NCBI GenBank assembly: GCA_036278935.1
Contig: DASUKA010000171.1
Span: 1 to 59,564 of the forward strand
Direction: 5' to 3'
DNA from: DASSNR01 sp036278935
Lineage (GTDB): Bacteria; Gemmatimonadota; Gemmatimonadetes; Gemmatimonadales; Gemmatimonadaceae
Length of the DNA: 59,564 bases
This document shows, piece by piece, positions 43,847 to 51,889 of this stretch (position 1 is the first letter of the stretch; the number at the start of each line of letters is the position of its first letter). The notes under the pieces were generated by a model. The model saw only the letters and a list, made by a program, of their open reading frames with translations, had not been told where the DNA came from and searched no databases. A program made the translations under genes and the position numbers.

Positions 43847-45055
43847 ATGACGACCTTCCTCATCGTCTTCGCCGTCACGTACGCGGTCGCCCTCCTGCTG
43901 TCGGGCTATGCGAATCGCACCCCGCTCTCGCTCGCGGTGCTCTTCCTCGTCGTGGGATTCGTATCCGAGCCGGGGGTGCTCGGCCTGCTCAGCGTCCGGC
44001 CCAGCGATGCTATTGTCTCGTCATTCGCGCTGGTCGCGCTCCTCAGTGTGCTGGTGAGCGATGGGCTCAAGCTGAGTGCACGCACGCTCACGCGGTGGTG
44101 GCGGCTTCCGACACGCGCGCTCGTCCTCGGCATTCCGCTCACGATCGGCGTGATCGGCGTGTTCGCGCATTTCGTCGCCCAGGTGCCGTGGCTCCAGGGG
44201 CTGCTGCTGGGCGCCGTCCTGAGCCCCACCGATCCCGTCTTCGCGAGCGCGATTGTGGCATTGCGGGCGATCCCCGAGCGCGTGCGCTCGATGCTGAACA
44301 TCGAGAGCGGCATGAACGATGGCCTCGCCCTTCCCGCCGTGCTCCTCTTCCTCGCGCTCTCCAAGGGAGAACCGGTCGTCGTGCCGAGGTTGGTGGGCGA
44401 GCCGATTCTGGGTACGGCGATCGGCGTGATCGTCCCGTTGGTACTCATCCGGATCGGCCGCTTTCGCTTCGTGACCATCGCCGCCGAGTACCATCCCCGC
44501 GAAGCGTTCGGCTTCGGGCTGCTGGCCGTGGTGCTGGCCGCGGTGGCGCACGGCAACGTCTTCCTGGCGGCCTTCGCCGCCGGCGTCACCATGGCGACGA
44601 TCGCCCCCGAGATCGGCCGGATGTTCGAGACCATCGGCAGCACGATCTCCGATCTGCTCAAGCTGGCCACGCTGCTCCTGTTCGGCGCCTTCATCTCTCC
44701 CAACTTCCTGCGCGAGGTGGGGGTGGATGGGTACGTATTCGCGCTCGTCACCATTCTGTTCGCGCGGCCGATCGCCTTCGCCCTCGCGATGCTCGGCAGT
44801 CAGCTCACGCGCCGCGAATGGCTCACCGCTGCCTGGTTCGGTCCGCGCGGCTTTGCATCGGCTGTCTATGCGATCATGCTGGTGAGCGAAGCCGCGCCCC
44901 ACAGCGATCGCCTCTTCCACCTCACCGCCATCGTGGTGGTGGGTTCGATCATCAAGAACACCAGCACGGAAGTCTGGGCGGCGCGGCAGTACCAGAAGAA
45001 CCGAACGTACGAAGGCGGCGGACGGCTGGAAGAGGGACTGGGCGTTGATGAATAG
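43847..45055 (+). CDS. CPA1-family monovalent cation/proton antiporter
   Basis: A 402-residue polytopic membrane protein with about 12 hydrophobic segments. The TM5-type motif SPTDPVFASAIVA and the following ESGMNDGLALPAVLLFLAL are the CPA1 (NhaP/CvrA) signatures, the ND in the latter being the ion-binding pair. AFAAGVTMAT and WFGPRGFASAVYAI in the C-terminal half also match. It should exchange Na+ or K+ for H+ across the inner membrane for pH or volume control. ATG 43847 was taken because the first TM starts directly after it; an ATG 13 codons upstream is possible. It ends 14 bases from the convergent cytochrome gene. Confidence 0.88.
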   Translation: MTTFLIVFAVTYAVALLLSGYANRTPLSLAVLFLVVGFVSEPGVLGLLSVRPSDAIVSSFALVALLSVLVSDGLKLSARTLTRWWRLPTRALVLGIPLTIGVIGVFAHFVAQVPWLQGLLLGAVLSPTDPVFASAIVALRAIPERVRSMLNIESGMNDGLALPAVLLFLALSKGEPVVVPRLVGEPILGTAIGVIVPLVLIRIGRFRFVTIAAEYHPREAFGFGLLAVVLAAVAHGNVFLAAFAAGVTMATIAPEIGRMFETIGSTISDLLKLATLLLFGAFISPNFLREVGVDGYVFALVTILFARPIAFALAMLGSQLTRREWLTAAWFGPRGFASAVYAIMLVSEAAPHSDRLFHLTAIVVVGSIIKNTSTEVWAARQYQKNRTYEGGGRLEEGLGVDE

Positions 45056-45069
45056 ACGGTCGCACGCGT

Positions 45070-45465
45070 TCAGTGCAGCGTGTACAGATAGGCCGCGATA
45101 TTCTTCGCTTCGCCTTCCGTCACGCCGAGGTTCGGCATGTCGGTGCCGGGCTCGATCGCCTGCGGCATCTCGATCCATCGCACGAGCCAGTCGGGCGTGT
45201 TCGGCACCTCACCGGCGATGATGCTCCGACGACCCCAGAAGTAGAGCGGCGGCCCGACGGTGCCCTGCGCATTCGTGATCCCCGGAATCGTGTGACACGA
45301 GCCGCAGCCGTAGGCCACGATGTCCTTCTTCCCCTGCCCCGGGTCGCCGCCCGGCACGAGCCGGTAGGGCTCACTGTGACAGGCGGACAGCAGCATGGCA
45401 CAGCCGAGCGCTGTCAGGAGACCGATCCAGGCGACTGCTCCATGGTGCTGCCGGTCCTGCCTCAT
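45070..45465 (-). CDS. Lipoprotein monohaem cytochrome c
   Basis: A 131-residue lipoprotein: a signal ending in a good lipobox (MLLSAC) and one class I cytochrome c domain with CGSCH near residue 55 and a distal Met candidate in TDMPNLGV. The segment GPPLYFWGRRSIIAGEVPNT is typical of the c-type domains linked to caa3 oxidases. ATG 45465 was chosen because GGAGG precedes it at good spacing. It is the last gene of the alcohol dehydrogenase/oxidase operon, 14 bases past CtaG, and may deliver electrons to the oxidase or act in oxidase assembly. Confidence 0.88.
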   Translation of the reverse strand: MRQDRQHHGAVAWIGLLTALGCAMLLSACHSEPYRLVPGGDPGQGKKDIVAYGCGSCHTIPGITNAQGTVGPPLYFWGRRSIIAGEVPNTPDWLVRWIEMPQAIEPGTDMPNLGVTEGEAKNIAAYLYTLH

Positions 45466-45479
45466 AATGCATCCTCCCT

Positions 45480-46343
45480 TCAATACCCGATCCATTCCTC
45501 ACCACGGTGCATCGTTTCCGGCTGCCCTGTCCTGATCCACTCGACGAACAGCCACGAGGCGGCCGCGAGATACGCGAAGCTGCTGGGGACCCACATGATG
45601 ATCCCGGCCAGTTGCTGATCCTCCAGCGGCGTCAGTCCCCATGCCTGTGCGGCCGTGGATTGCGCCGGATACCAGACGCCGTGCGCGAACGTGAGGATCG
45701 CGCCGAGCACGGACATCTGCATTCCGGCGGTGAGCACGTACGCCATCGCCAGGCCGAAGCCCAACTGCCGGCGCCCACTCGGCACGATGGCCACCCACCA
45801 GAAGAGCAGCGCGGTGCCGAAGAAGCTCGCGTGCTCCAGCGCGTGTATCCACTCGCTGCCCAGCGCCGCTCCGTACGGTCCGGGCAGATGCCATCCCCAG
45901 ATGGCGCTTGTGTGCAGCACCCACGCCACCACCGGCGTGGTGAGCGCAGCAGCCACCGCCGGAAGCCCGCGCCGGCGATGCCACCAGCGGCCGATCGCCT
46001 GACGCACCGGCTTGTCGAACGCCCAGAGACAGGGCAGGAGCGGCGCGCCGATCACGATGAGCGGCGCCGCGACGACGATGAGCATGAGATGCTGCATCAT
46101 GTGCGCCGCGAACAGCTGGTCGCCCAACGTGTCGAGCGGCGAGAGCAGGGCGACGACGAGCGATGCAATCCCCAGCCAGAACGACCAGGCTTGCCACCGC
46201 GTGACGACGCGCCCGCGTCCCGTCTCGTGCCACAGGCGGTGCAGCCCGCGCGCGTAGAGCCCGCTCGCGAGCGCCAGGCCGGCGATCGTCACCGGCTCGA
46301 AGCTCCACTCGCGGAGGACGCCGTACGCCGCGTGGGTCACCAT
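45480..46343 (-). CDS. ctaG: Cytochrome c oxidase assembly protein, CtaG (caa3) family
   Basis: A 287-residue membrane protein with about seven TM helices. It matches the Bacillus-type CtaG/Caa3 assembly family: WSFWLGIASLVVALLSPLDT, DQLFAAHMMQHLMLIVVAAP with the conserved His residues, then WIHALEHASFFGTALLFWWV and DQQLAGIIMWVPSSFAYL. It is distinct from the mitochondrial Cox11-type CtaG. The family is needed for making caa3 oxidase, probably through copper insertion. ATG 46343 is one base after the preceding stop (TGAGATG), so translation is coupled. Confidence 0.9.
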   Translation of the reverse strand: MVTHAAYGVLREWSFEPVTIAGLALASGLYARGLHRLWHETGRGRVVTRWQAWSFWLGIASLVVALLSPLDTLGDQLFAAHMMQHLMLIVVAAPLIVIGAPLLPCLWAFDKPVRQAIGRWWHRRRGLPAVAAALTTPVVAWVLHTSAIWGWHLPGPYGAALGSEWIHALEHASFFGTALLFWWVAIVPSGRRQLGFGLAMAYVLTAGMQMSVLGAILTFAHGVWYPAQSTAAQAWGLTPLEDQQLAGIIMWVPSSFAYLAAASWLFVEWIRTGQPETMHRGEEWIGY

Positions 46344-46344
46344 C

Positions 46345-46752
46345 TCACCAGCACAATGGGATGAGGACCACACCGAGCCCGTGCAGCACGATGCCGTTCA
46401 CGAACAACGCGCTCACCACGATCCCGAAGAGCGACATGAAGTGCACGCGGTTCCACACCACATCGTGCGGCACCTCCGCATTGCTCGAGACCACACGGTT
46501 GCGGATCGCGGTGACGAGCCCCGCGACCGCAATGGCGAGGGCGACGAGCGAGAGCATTCCCTCGAAGAGGCGCACGCTGGCGAAGAGCGGGTGGTTGAGC
46601 ACCATCCCCTCGGGCGCACACGATTGCGCCGCCATGGCGTAGTTCACGACCAGGAGCAGGCTCCACGCAAGCGGCGCGGCGAGGATCCCGAACCAGAGCG
46701 CCCCGTACCCGATCACGGGCGGGTGACTCTCCACGCGCAGTGCGGTCGTCAT
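46345..46752 (-). CDS. Unknown three-TM protein in the oxidase operon
   Basis: A 135-residue protein with three predicted TM segments (LWFGILAAPLAWSLLLVVNY; MLSLVALAIAVAGLVTAI; HFMSLFGIVVSALFVNGIVL) and a conserved-looking C-terminal PLCW. A single Cys (QSC) lies after TM1. I do not recognise the family. It sits between coxC (12 bases upstream) and ctaG (1 base downstream), where many operons carry the small subunit IV; it may be a divergent accessory subunit or an assembly protein. GGGAGG precedes the ATG at 46752 by a few bases. Confidence 0.7.
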   Translation of the reverse strand: MTTALRVESHPPVIGYGALWFGILAAPLAWSLLLVVNYAMAAQSCAPEGMVLNHPLFASVRLFEGMLSLVALAIAVAGLVTAIRNRVVSSNAEVPHDVVWNRVHFMSLFGIVVSALFVNGIVLHGLGVVLIPLCW

Positions 46753-46764
46753 CGCCTTCCCTCC

Positions 46765-47382
46765 TCACCGCCACCAGTGCGGCGTGATGTAGAACGTGGT
46801 GAACACGAAGAGCCAGACGACGCCAACGAAGTGCCAGTAGAGCATCGTGTTCTCCACCGCCAGGTGCCGCCGTGCGTTGAAGTGGCCGGCCCGGTTGCGC
46901 AGCAGGATCACCAGGAGCATGAGCAGCCCCACCGTCACATGCGCGTAATGAAAGCCCGTGATCGTGAAGAAGAGCGAGCTGTAGGCGTCCGTCTGCGGCG
47001 TGAACGTCTTCTGGCTCCATTCGATGGCTTCGATGATGAGGAACGCGATCCCCATCAGCATCGTGACGATGATGCAGACGCTGAGCCCGCCGCGCGAATC
47101 GCGGCGGATGGACTTCATACCCAGACGCGCCGGGACGCTGCTCACCACGAGGAGGATCGTGTTGATCACCGCGAGGGTGATGTCCGGCGGGCCCGGCGGA
47201 GGCCACGTCGTGTTCTGCGCGTCGAGATAGAAGTAGCTGAACAGCAGGAACACGAAGAGCGCCGCCTCCGTGCAGATGAGGAGCACCATCCCCCACCAGC
47301 CAGCCGTGTGGTGCGGCCTTCCGTTGACGGGGAGCGTGATCGCTGGCGGCGTGCCGCCCGGCTGCACGATGGTCGTCGCCAT
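46765..47382 (-). CDS. coxC: Cytochrome c oxidase subunit III
   Basis: A 205-residue membrane protein with five TM helices, the short bacterial form. Characteristic segments: WWGMVLLICTEAALFVFLLF with the conserved Glu, YSSLFFTITGFHYAHVTVGL, and ENTMLYWHFVGVVWLFVFTT. ATG 47382 was chosen because GGAGGT lies six bases before it and the start falls three bases after the coxA stop; a longer in-frame extension upstream is antisense-like and lacks a site. It stabilises the oxidase core and is part of the caa3 complex. Confidence 0.93.
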   Translation of the reverse strand: MATTIVQPGGTPPAITLPVNGRPHHTAGWWGMVLLICTEAALFVFLLFSYFYLDAQNTTWPPPGPPDITLAVINTILLVVSSVPARLGMKSIRRDSRGGLSVCIIVTMLMGIAFLIIEAIEWSQKTFTPQTDAYSSLFFTITGFHYAHVTVGLLMLLVILLRNRAGHFNARRHLAVENTMLYWHFVGVVWLFVFTTFYITPHWWR

Positions 47383-47384
47383 GC

Positions 47385-49274
47385 TCAGACCTCCACCGGC
47401 TGTGGCGCATACCAGAGCCATCCGGTCACGAAGAAAAAGGCGAACACCGCGCCGCCAAGCGCGAGTCCCCATAGCCCGAGGATCAGTCCATAGCAGATCG
47501 CGGCGAGCGACAACGCCGTCAGGAACGGGTAGACCGAGTCCTCCGGGAAGCGCATTACCTGCTGCGGCATCCCGTCGAGCGGTGTGGTCCCCATCGTGAC
47601 CTTCTCCTCATCGCTGATCACCGGGCCCTCGAACACCTCGCTCCGCTTGCCCAGGCCCAACCGCTCCTCCCACAACGGGTCACGACTGCGTACGGTCGGG
47701 ATCACGGCGAAGTTGTATGGCGGCGGCGGCGACGACGTGGCCCACTCGAGCGAGGCCGAGTCCCAGGGATTCGGGCCGGCGACCGGTCCGTCGATCAGGC
47801 TCCAGAAGAAGTTCAGCACGAAGAGCAGCACGCCGAGCGCGAACACGTAGGCGCCGATCGACACGACGACGTTGGTCGCCGTCCACCCGAGCCCCGCCTG
47901 GTACGTGTAGATGCGCCGCGGCATCCCGAGGAGGCCGAGGTTGTGCATCGGGAAGAAGGCGACGTTCATCCCGATGAACATGACCCAGAAGTTCCACTTC
48001 CCGAGCCGCTCGCTCATCAGGCGCCCGGTGATCTTCGGCAGCCAGTAGTAGAATGCGGCGAGTATCGGGAAGACATTGATGCCGATCAGCACGTAGTGGA
48101 TGTGCGAGACCACGAAGTAGGTATCGGTCACCTGCCAGTCGGCGGGGATCGAGCCGGTGAACACGCCGTCCACTCCGCCGATCACGAACAGGAAGATGAA
48201 GCCGAACACGAAGAGCATCGCCGTCGACATCACCGGCCGCCCATGCCAGATGGTCACGAGCCAGACGAAGATCGAGATCGCGCTCGGCAGCACGACGGCC
48301 ATGCTTCCGGCCATGAAGAACGACATCGCCATGGGCGGGAGCCCGGTGGCGAACATGTGGTGCACCCACACGCCGAAGCCCAGCACGCCGGTGGCCACCA
48401 CGCCAAGCGCGTTCCACGTGTAGCCGATGATCGGGCGGCGTGAGAAGGTGGGGACGATCATCGACACGAAGCTCAGCGCCGGGAGAATGATGATGTAGAC
48501 CCACGGGTGCGCGAAGATCCAGAAGAGGTGCTGCCACAGCAGCGGACGACCGCCGGCGGCGACGTCGAAGAAGTGCAGGCCGAACCGGTGCTCCAGGTAC
48601 AGGTAGGTGAGGGAGACGCTGAGTGACGGGAGCGCGAAGACGTTCGCGAACGACGCCGTGAGCGTGCCGTAGAGCGCCAACGGCATGCGCCCCACCGACA
48701 TCCCCGGCGCGCGCAGCTTGAATGCGGTGACGATGAAGTTGATCGCGCCCACGGTCGTGGACACCGTGAGGAGCAGCAACGCGATGCAGTAGAAGTTTTC
48801 GTTGAGCCCCGGCGAGTAGAGCGGGCCCGCGAGCGGCGTGTAGTTGAACCAGCCGCGGTCCGGCGCGACGCCCGCGATGTAGCCGGTGTAGAGTACGACT
48901 CCCGACATCAGGTACGTCCAGTAGCTGAACATGTTCAGCCGCGGAAAGGCGAAGTCGCGCGCGCCGATCCAGAGCGGGAAGAAGTAGTTGCTGATGCCGG
49001 ACAGGATGGGCGACGCGTACCAGAAGATCATCGTCATCCCGTGCATCGTGAACAGCTGGTTGTACGCCTCCGGACTCAGCAAGTGGTTCGCGGGCTTGAT
49101 GAGCTGCGCCCGCATGACCATCGCCTCCACGCCGCCCGCAGCCAGGAAGACGAAGGCGGTGACGAGATAGCGCCGGCCGACGGCCTTGTGGTCGGTGCTG
49201 GCCAAGAAGCCGTACAGACCGTTCGGCGTCTCCCAGAGTCGATGCAATCGGGTTTCGATGGTCGCCGTCGCCAC
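47385..49274 (-). CDS. coxA: Cytochrome c oxidase subunit I (atypical A-type haem-copper oxidase)
   Basis: A 629-residue haem-copper oxidase subunit with about 14 TMs, the last two being a C-terminal extension. Metal ligands are intact: haem a His78 (MHGMTMIFWY) and His393, haem a3 His391 (SHIHYV), CuB His256 with cross-link Tyr260 (AHPWVY), and His305-His306 (VWVHHMF). Asp107 at the D-channel mouth is present (GARDFAFPRLN). But the D-channel Glu of HPEVY is Trp258, and the K-channel Lys of PTGIKVF is Ser334 (PSAISIF); T in the LFTVGG motif is Val. It should reduce O2 with electrons from CoxB; its proton path must differ. coxB ends 13 bases upstream. Confidence 0.94.
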   Translation of the reverse strand: MATATIETRLHRLWETPNGLYGFLASTDHKAVGRRYLVTAFVFLAAGGVEAMVMRAQLIKPANHLLSPEAYNQLFTMHGMTMIFWYASPILSGISNYFFPLWIGARDFAFPRLNMFSYWTYLMSGVVLYTGYIAGVAPDRGWFNYTPLAGPLYSPGLNENFYCIALLLLTVSTTVGAINFIVTAFKLRAPGMSVGRMPLALYGTLTASFANVFALPSLSVSLTYLYLEHRFGLHFFDVAAGGRPLLWQHLFWIFAHPWVYIIILPALSFVSMIVPTFSRRPIIGYTWNALGVVATGVLGFGVWVHHMFATGLPPMAMSFFMAGSMAVVLPSAISIFVWLVTIWHGRPVMSTAMLFVFGFIFLFVIGGVDGVFTGSIPADWQVTDTYFVVSHIHYVLIGINVFPILAAFYYWLPKITGRLMSERLGKWNFWVMFIGMNVAFFPMHNLGLLGMPRRIYTYQAGLGWTATNVVVSIGAYVFALGVLLFVLNFFWSLIDGPVAGPNPWDSASLEWATSSPPPPYNFAVIPTVRSRDPLWEERLGLGKRSEVFEGPVISDEEKVTMGTTPLDGMPQQVMRFPEDSVYPFLTALSLAAICYGLILGLWGLALGGAVFAFFFVTGWLWYAPQPVEV

Positions 49275-49287
49275 TCCCGCCTCCGAA

Positions 49288-50262
49288 TCAGTTCAGGGAT
49301 TCCAGATATGCGATGATCTTGTGCAGCGTCGCCGGGGGGAGATCGAGCCGCGGCATGTCGACGCCCGGCTTGATGCTCTGCGCGTTCTCGATCCACCCCG
49401 CGAGGTTGCCCGGCGTGTTCGTGAGCGTGCCAGCGCCGAGCGTGAGTCGGCTGCCGATGTGTGTGAGGTCGGGCCCCAGCACCCCGCCCGCGCCGGTGCC
49501 TCGGATCGTGTGGCAGAGCACGCACGGCGCCGAGAGGAACGCCTGCTGGCCTTCCTTCTCCAGCGGGGTCGCGGGTGCGGGCGCGGGAGCGCGCTCGCGC
49601 GCGAGCCACTTCTCAAATTCCGGCCGGCTCTGCGCGACCACCCAGATGATCATGTGTGCATGTTGCAGCCCGCAGTACTCGGCGCATTGCCCGCGGTAAC
49701 GCCCCGGCTTGTCCGCGCGGATCCAGAACACGTTCGTGCGCCCGGGCTCCAGGTCGATCTTCCCTTGCAGCTGCGGCACCCAGAAATCATGGATGACGTC
49801 GGCCGAGGTGCCGAGGATACGCACCGGCTCACCCACCGGGATGTGGATCTCGTTCGCGCCCATGACGTCCTGGTCCACGTTCGAGGAATCCGCGGCGAGG
49901 TATTCCACCTCCCACCACCAGCGATGCCCCGTCACCTTCACCGCGAGGCGCGGCACGGTGCTGGGCTTCGCATCATCGACGAGCACGACCGCCGAGTAGA
50001 TGAACACGAAGATCAGGATCGCGGCGCTGATCACGACCCCGATGATGATCGGCGTGGTCGTGCCGCCGGAGGTGAGCGGCGCATCGGCCACCGTCCGGAT
50101 GCGGCGCCGCAACGGGATGAGCAACAGCACCCCGATGATGAGCACCACCGCCAGCGCGATGATGATGAGCCACCACTGGAGCACCGTGAGCTGGTGCGCG
50201 GGCTGACTGGCCGAGCCGAGGGTGGACGGTGCCCGGGCGCACGCGGCCATGGCGAGCCACAT
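49288..50262 (-). CDS. coxB: Cytochrome c oxidase subunit II with fused cytochrome c (caa3 type)
   Basis: A 324-residue subunit (if started at 50262). Two TMs (about 28-50 and 70-95) and the CuA domain: electron-entry Trp cluster in GHRWWWEVEY, CuA ligands His158 (VIHDFWVPQ), Cys193, Glu195, Cys197, His201, Met204 in GQCAEYCGLQHAHM. A cytochrome c domain follows with CVLCH at 247-251 and Met in VDMPRLDL. So the enzyme is caa3 type and accepts electrons from a cytochrome c or directly from a dehydrogenase. A LAMAAC lipobox-like motif lies only seven residues from the ATG, so the real start may be an unrecognised codon further upstream. Confidence 0.93.
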   Translation of the reverse strand: MWLAMAACARAPSTLGSASQPAHQLTVLQWWLIIIALAVVLIIGVLLLIPLRRRIRTVADAPLTSGGTTTPIIIGVVISAAILIFVFIYSAVVLVDDAKPSTVPRLAVKVTGHRWWWEVEYLAADSSNVDQDVMGANEIHIPVGEPVRILGTSADVIHDFWVPQLQGKIDLEPGRTNVFWIRADKPGRYRGQCAEYCGLQHAHMIIWVVAQSRPEFEKWLARERAPAPAPATPLEKEGQQAFLSAPCVLCHTIRGTGAGGVLGPDLTHIGSRLTLGAGTLTNTPGNLAGWIENAQSIKPGVDMPRLDLPPATLHKIIAYLESLN

Positions 50263-50327
50263 CGCGCTCGTGCGCGCGGCGCGCCCTACACCGGGGCATA
50301 TGCGCCAGTCGGCCCGCGAGACTCGCC

Positions 50328-50855
50328 TCACTCCTCCGTTCTCCCCACCGCGGATTCCGGCATGCTCGGCGGGGTCGGCGGCTCCGGCTCCTGCGGCGTT
50401 CGCAACGACTTGATGTACGAGACGAGCTGCCAGATCTGCGGCTTCGGAATCAACGCGCCCCACGCCGGCATGCCGAGAGGGCGCCCTTCCATGATGGTCG
50501 CGAAGATCTGCGTGTCGCTGTTGCCGTATATCCACACCGAGTCGCGCAAGCTCGGCCCCATCCCGCCACCGGCGTGTCCGCCGTGGCAGCCCGAACAGTT
50601 CAGCGAGACAAAGAGCCGACGTCCCTGGTAGCGCGCCGCCGAGCTGTTGGCGTACGGGTTGGTGAGCGGACCGTACGCGGTGACGGGATGGAGCCCTGGC
50701 ATCACGCCCACGGTCGTGGAATCGACCGGATGGCCTGCCGCGCCACCCGACACGCGGTCGTTGGCCATCCACATCCGGTTCTGCTTGCATGACCCCGCGG
50801 TCGCCACCAGCGCGACCACGAGGCCCTCGATCACGATCGTGCGCATTACTCGCAT
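50328..50855 (-). CDS. Monohaem cytochrome c (XoxG-like candidate)
   Basis: A 175-residue exported cytochrome c. The signal (TIVIEGLVVALVATAGSC) ends in a possible lipidation Cys. A single CSGCH motif lies near residue 90 with GGHAGGGMGPSLRDSVWIYG after it, and a distal Met in GMPAWGALIPKPQIWQLVSY. The C-terminus is Pro/Glu-rich. It overlaps the end of the XoxJ-like gene: ATG 50855 has GGAGG four bases before it, while ATG 50846 overlaps the stop as TAATG; either is possible. Placed directly between the dehydrogenase and oxidase genes, it is a good candidate for the electron carrier between them. Confidence 0.88.
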   Translation of the reverse strand: MRVMRTIVIEGLVVALVATAGSCKQNRMWMANDRVSGGAAGHPVDSTTVGVMPGLHPVTAYGPLTNPYANSSAARYQGRRLFVSLNCSGCHGGHAGGGMGPSLRDSVWIYGNSDTQIFATIMEGRPLGMPAWGALIPKPQIWQLVSYIKSLRTPQEPEPPTPPSMPESAVGRTEE

Positions 50856-51889
50856 GCTGCCTCCGCAGGCTTCACGGCACAGAGACCATGGGTATCCGAT
50901 CCGAGGACGACGCGCCCATCCCGCTCCACGAGCGGCACCCCATACGCGGTGAGGATGCGTTGGATCTCGGCGTGCTTGTCGTGCAGCACACGCTCGATCC
51001 GCGCCTTGAACGCGGTATCGCCATGTCGCACGCCCATCCCGATGGCGAACTCGAAGTGCGCGGCCGGCCCGTCGATGGCGGGCGTGACGGGAGTGATCTC
51101 GAGCCGCACCGGCTCGCGCTGGGCGAAGTAGCCCGCCAGCGGTCCCCACGCGATCGCGACATCGATGTCCCCCTTGGCCACCGCATCGATGAGTGCGGCC
51201 GGTGGATTGGGCTTCGAGTAATCACCGTAGATGCTGTAGCCTCTCACATTGCGGATGATCCCGCGCCGCGAGAGCGAGAGCCCGGGCGGGAGCGCATTGC
51301 CATCGTCGCCGATCAGATGCATCCCGATGCGGAGCTGATGCAGCCGTGGATCGTTGAGCGAGTGGATGTGCAGCCCCCGGTCCGCGCGCGTGATGAACAC
51401 GTAGGTGGAGCGGTAGTACGGCGTGGTCGTGAGGACCATGTCGTCCCGTTCCGGAATGCCCGTGACGAGATCGCATCGGTGCGCGCGCAGCGTGTTGCGA
51501 ATGAAGCCGCGCCGCTCCGCCCACCATGTGTATGCCACGGTCGCGTGCATCGCGTTGGCGATCAGTGTAGCGATCCTGTTCTCGAACCCTTCTTCCTTCG
51601 CGTTCGAGAAGGGGAGGTTGTTCGGATCGGCGCAGACGCGAAGCGTGTCGCGCGGGGCGGGCGCCGGTGCGACCTGGGCCGCTGCATACATGGGTCGCGC
51701 CGCGCCCCCGCACCCCGCGAGGAGAGGAAGCAGGGAAGCCCCGGCGGCGCCGACAAGCACCAGGAGCCATCCGCGCGTCCACGTCCCGCGCCGAATGGGC
51801 GGGCGATGTGCTCGCGTCCGATCGATGGGAGGCGATGCGATCACTCCCAGTGATCCTATGGCCCCAGTCACCCTCCGTACCATGTTCAC
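50846..51889 (-). CDS. xoxJ: XoxJ/MoxJ-like periplasmic binding protein
   Basis: A 347-residue lipoprotein with a clear lipobox (LLPLLAGC). The mature part is a solute-binding-protein fold of the quinoprotein dehydrogenase-associated type: TLRVCADPNNLPFSNAKEEG, FENRIATLIANAM, RCDLVTGIPERDDMVLTTTP and YYRSTYVF are the hallmark segments of XoxJ/MoxJ. These proteins sit beside methanol dehydrogenase genes and are thought to help activate or mature the apo-enzyme rather than transport a solute. Its GTG start overlaps the XoxF stop by four bases (GTGA); ATG 51883 is an alternative. Confidence 0.9.
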   Translation of the reverse strand: MNMVRRVTGAIGSLGVIASPPIDRTRAHRPPIRRGTWTRGWLLVLVGAAGASLLPLLAGCGGAARPMYAAAQVAPAPAPRDTLRVCADPNNLPFSNAKEEGFENRIATLIANAMHATVAYTWWAERRGFIRNTLRAHRCDLVTGIPERDDMVLTTTPYYRSTYVFITRADRGLHIHSLNDPRLHQLRIGMHLIGDDGNALPPGLSLSRRGIIRNVRGYSIYGDYSKPNPPAALIDAVAKGDIDVAIAWGPLAGYFAQREPVRLEITPVTPAIDGPAAHFEFAIGMGVRHGDTAFKARIERVLHDKHAEIQRILTAYGVPLVERDGRVVLGSDTHGLCAVKPAEAACE

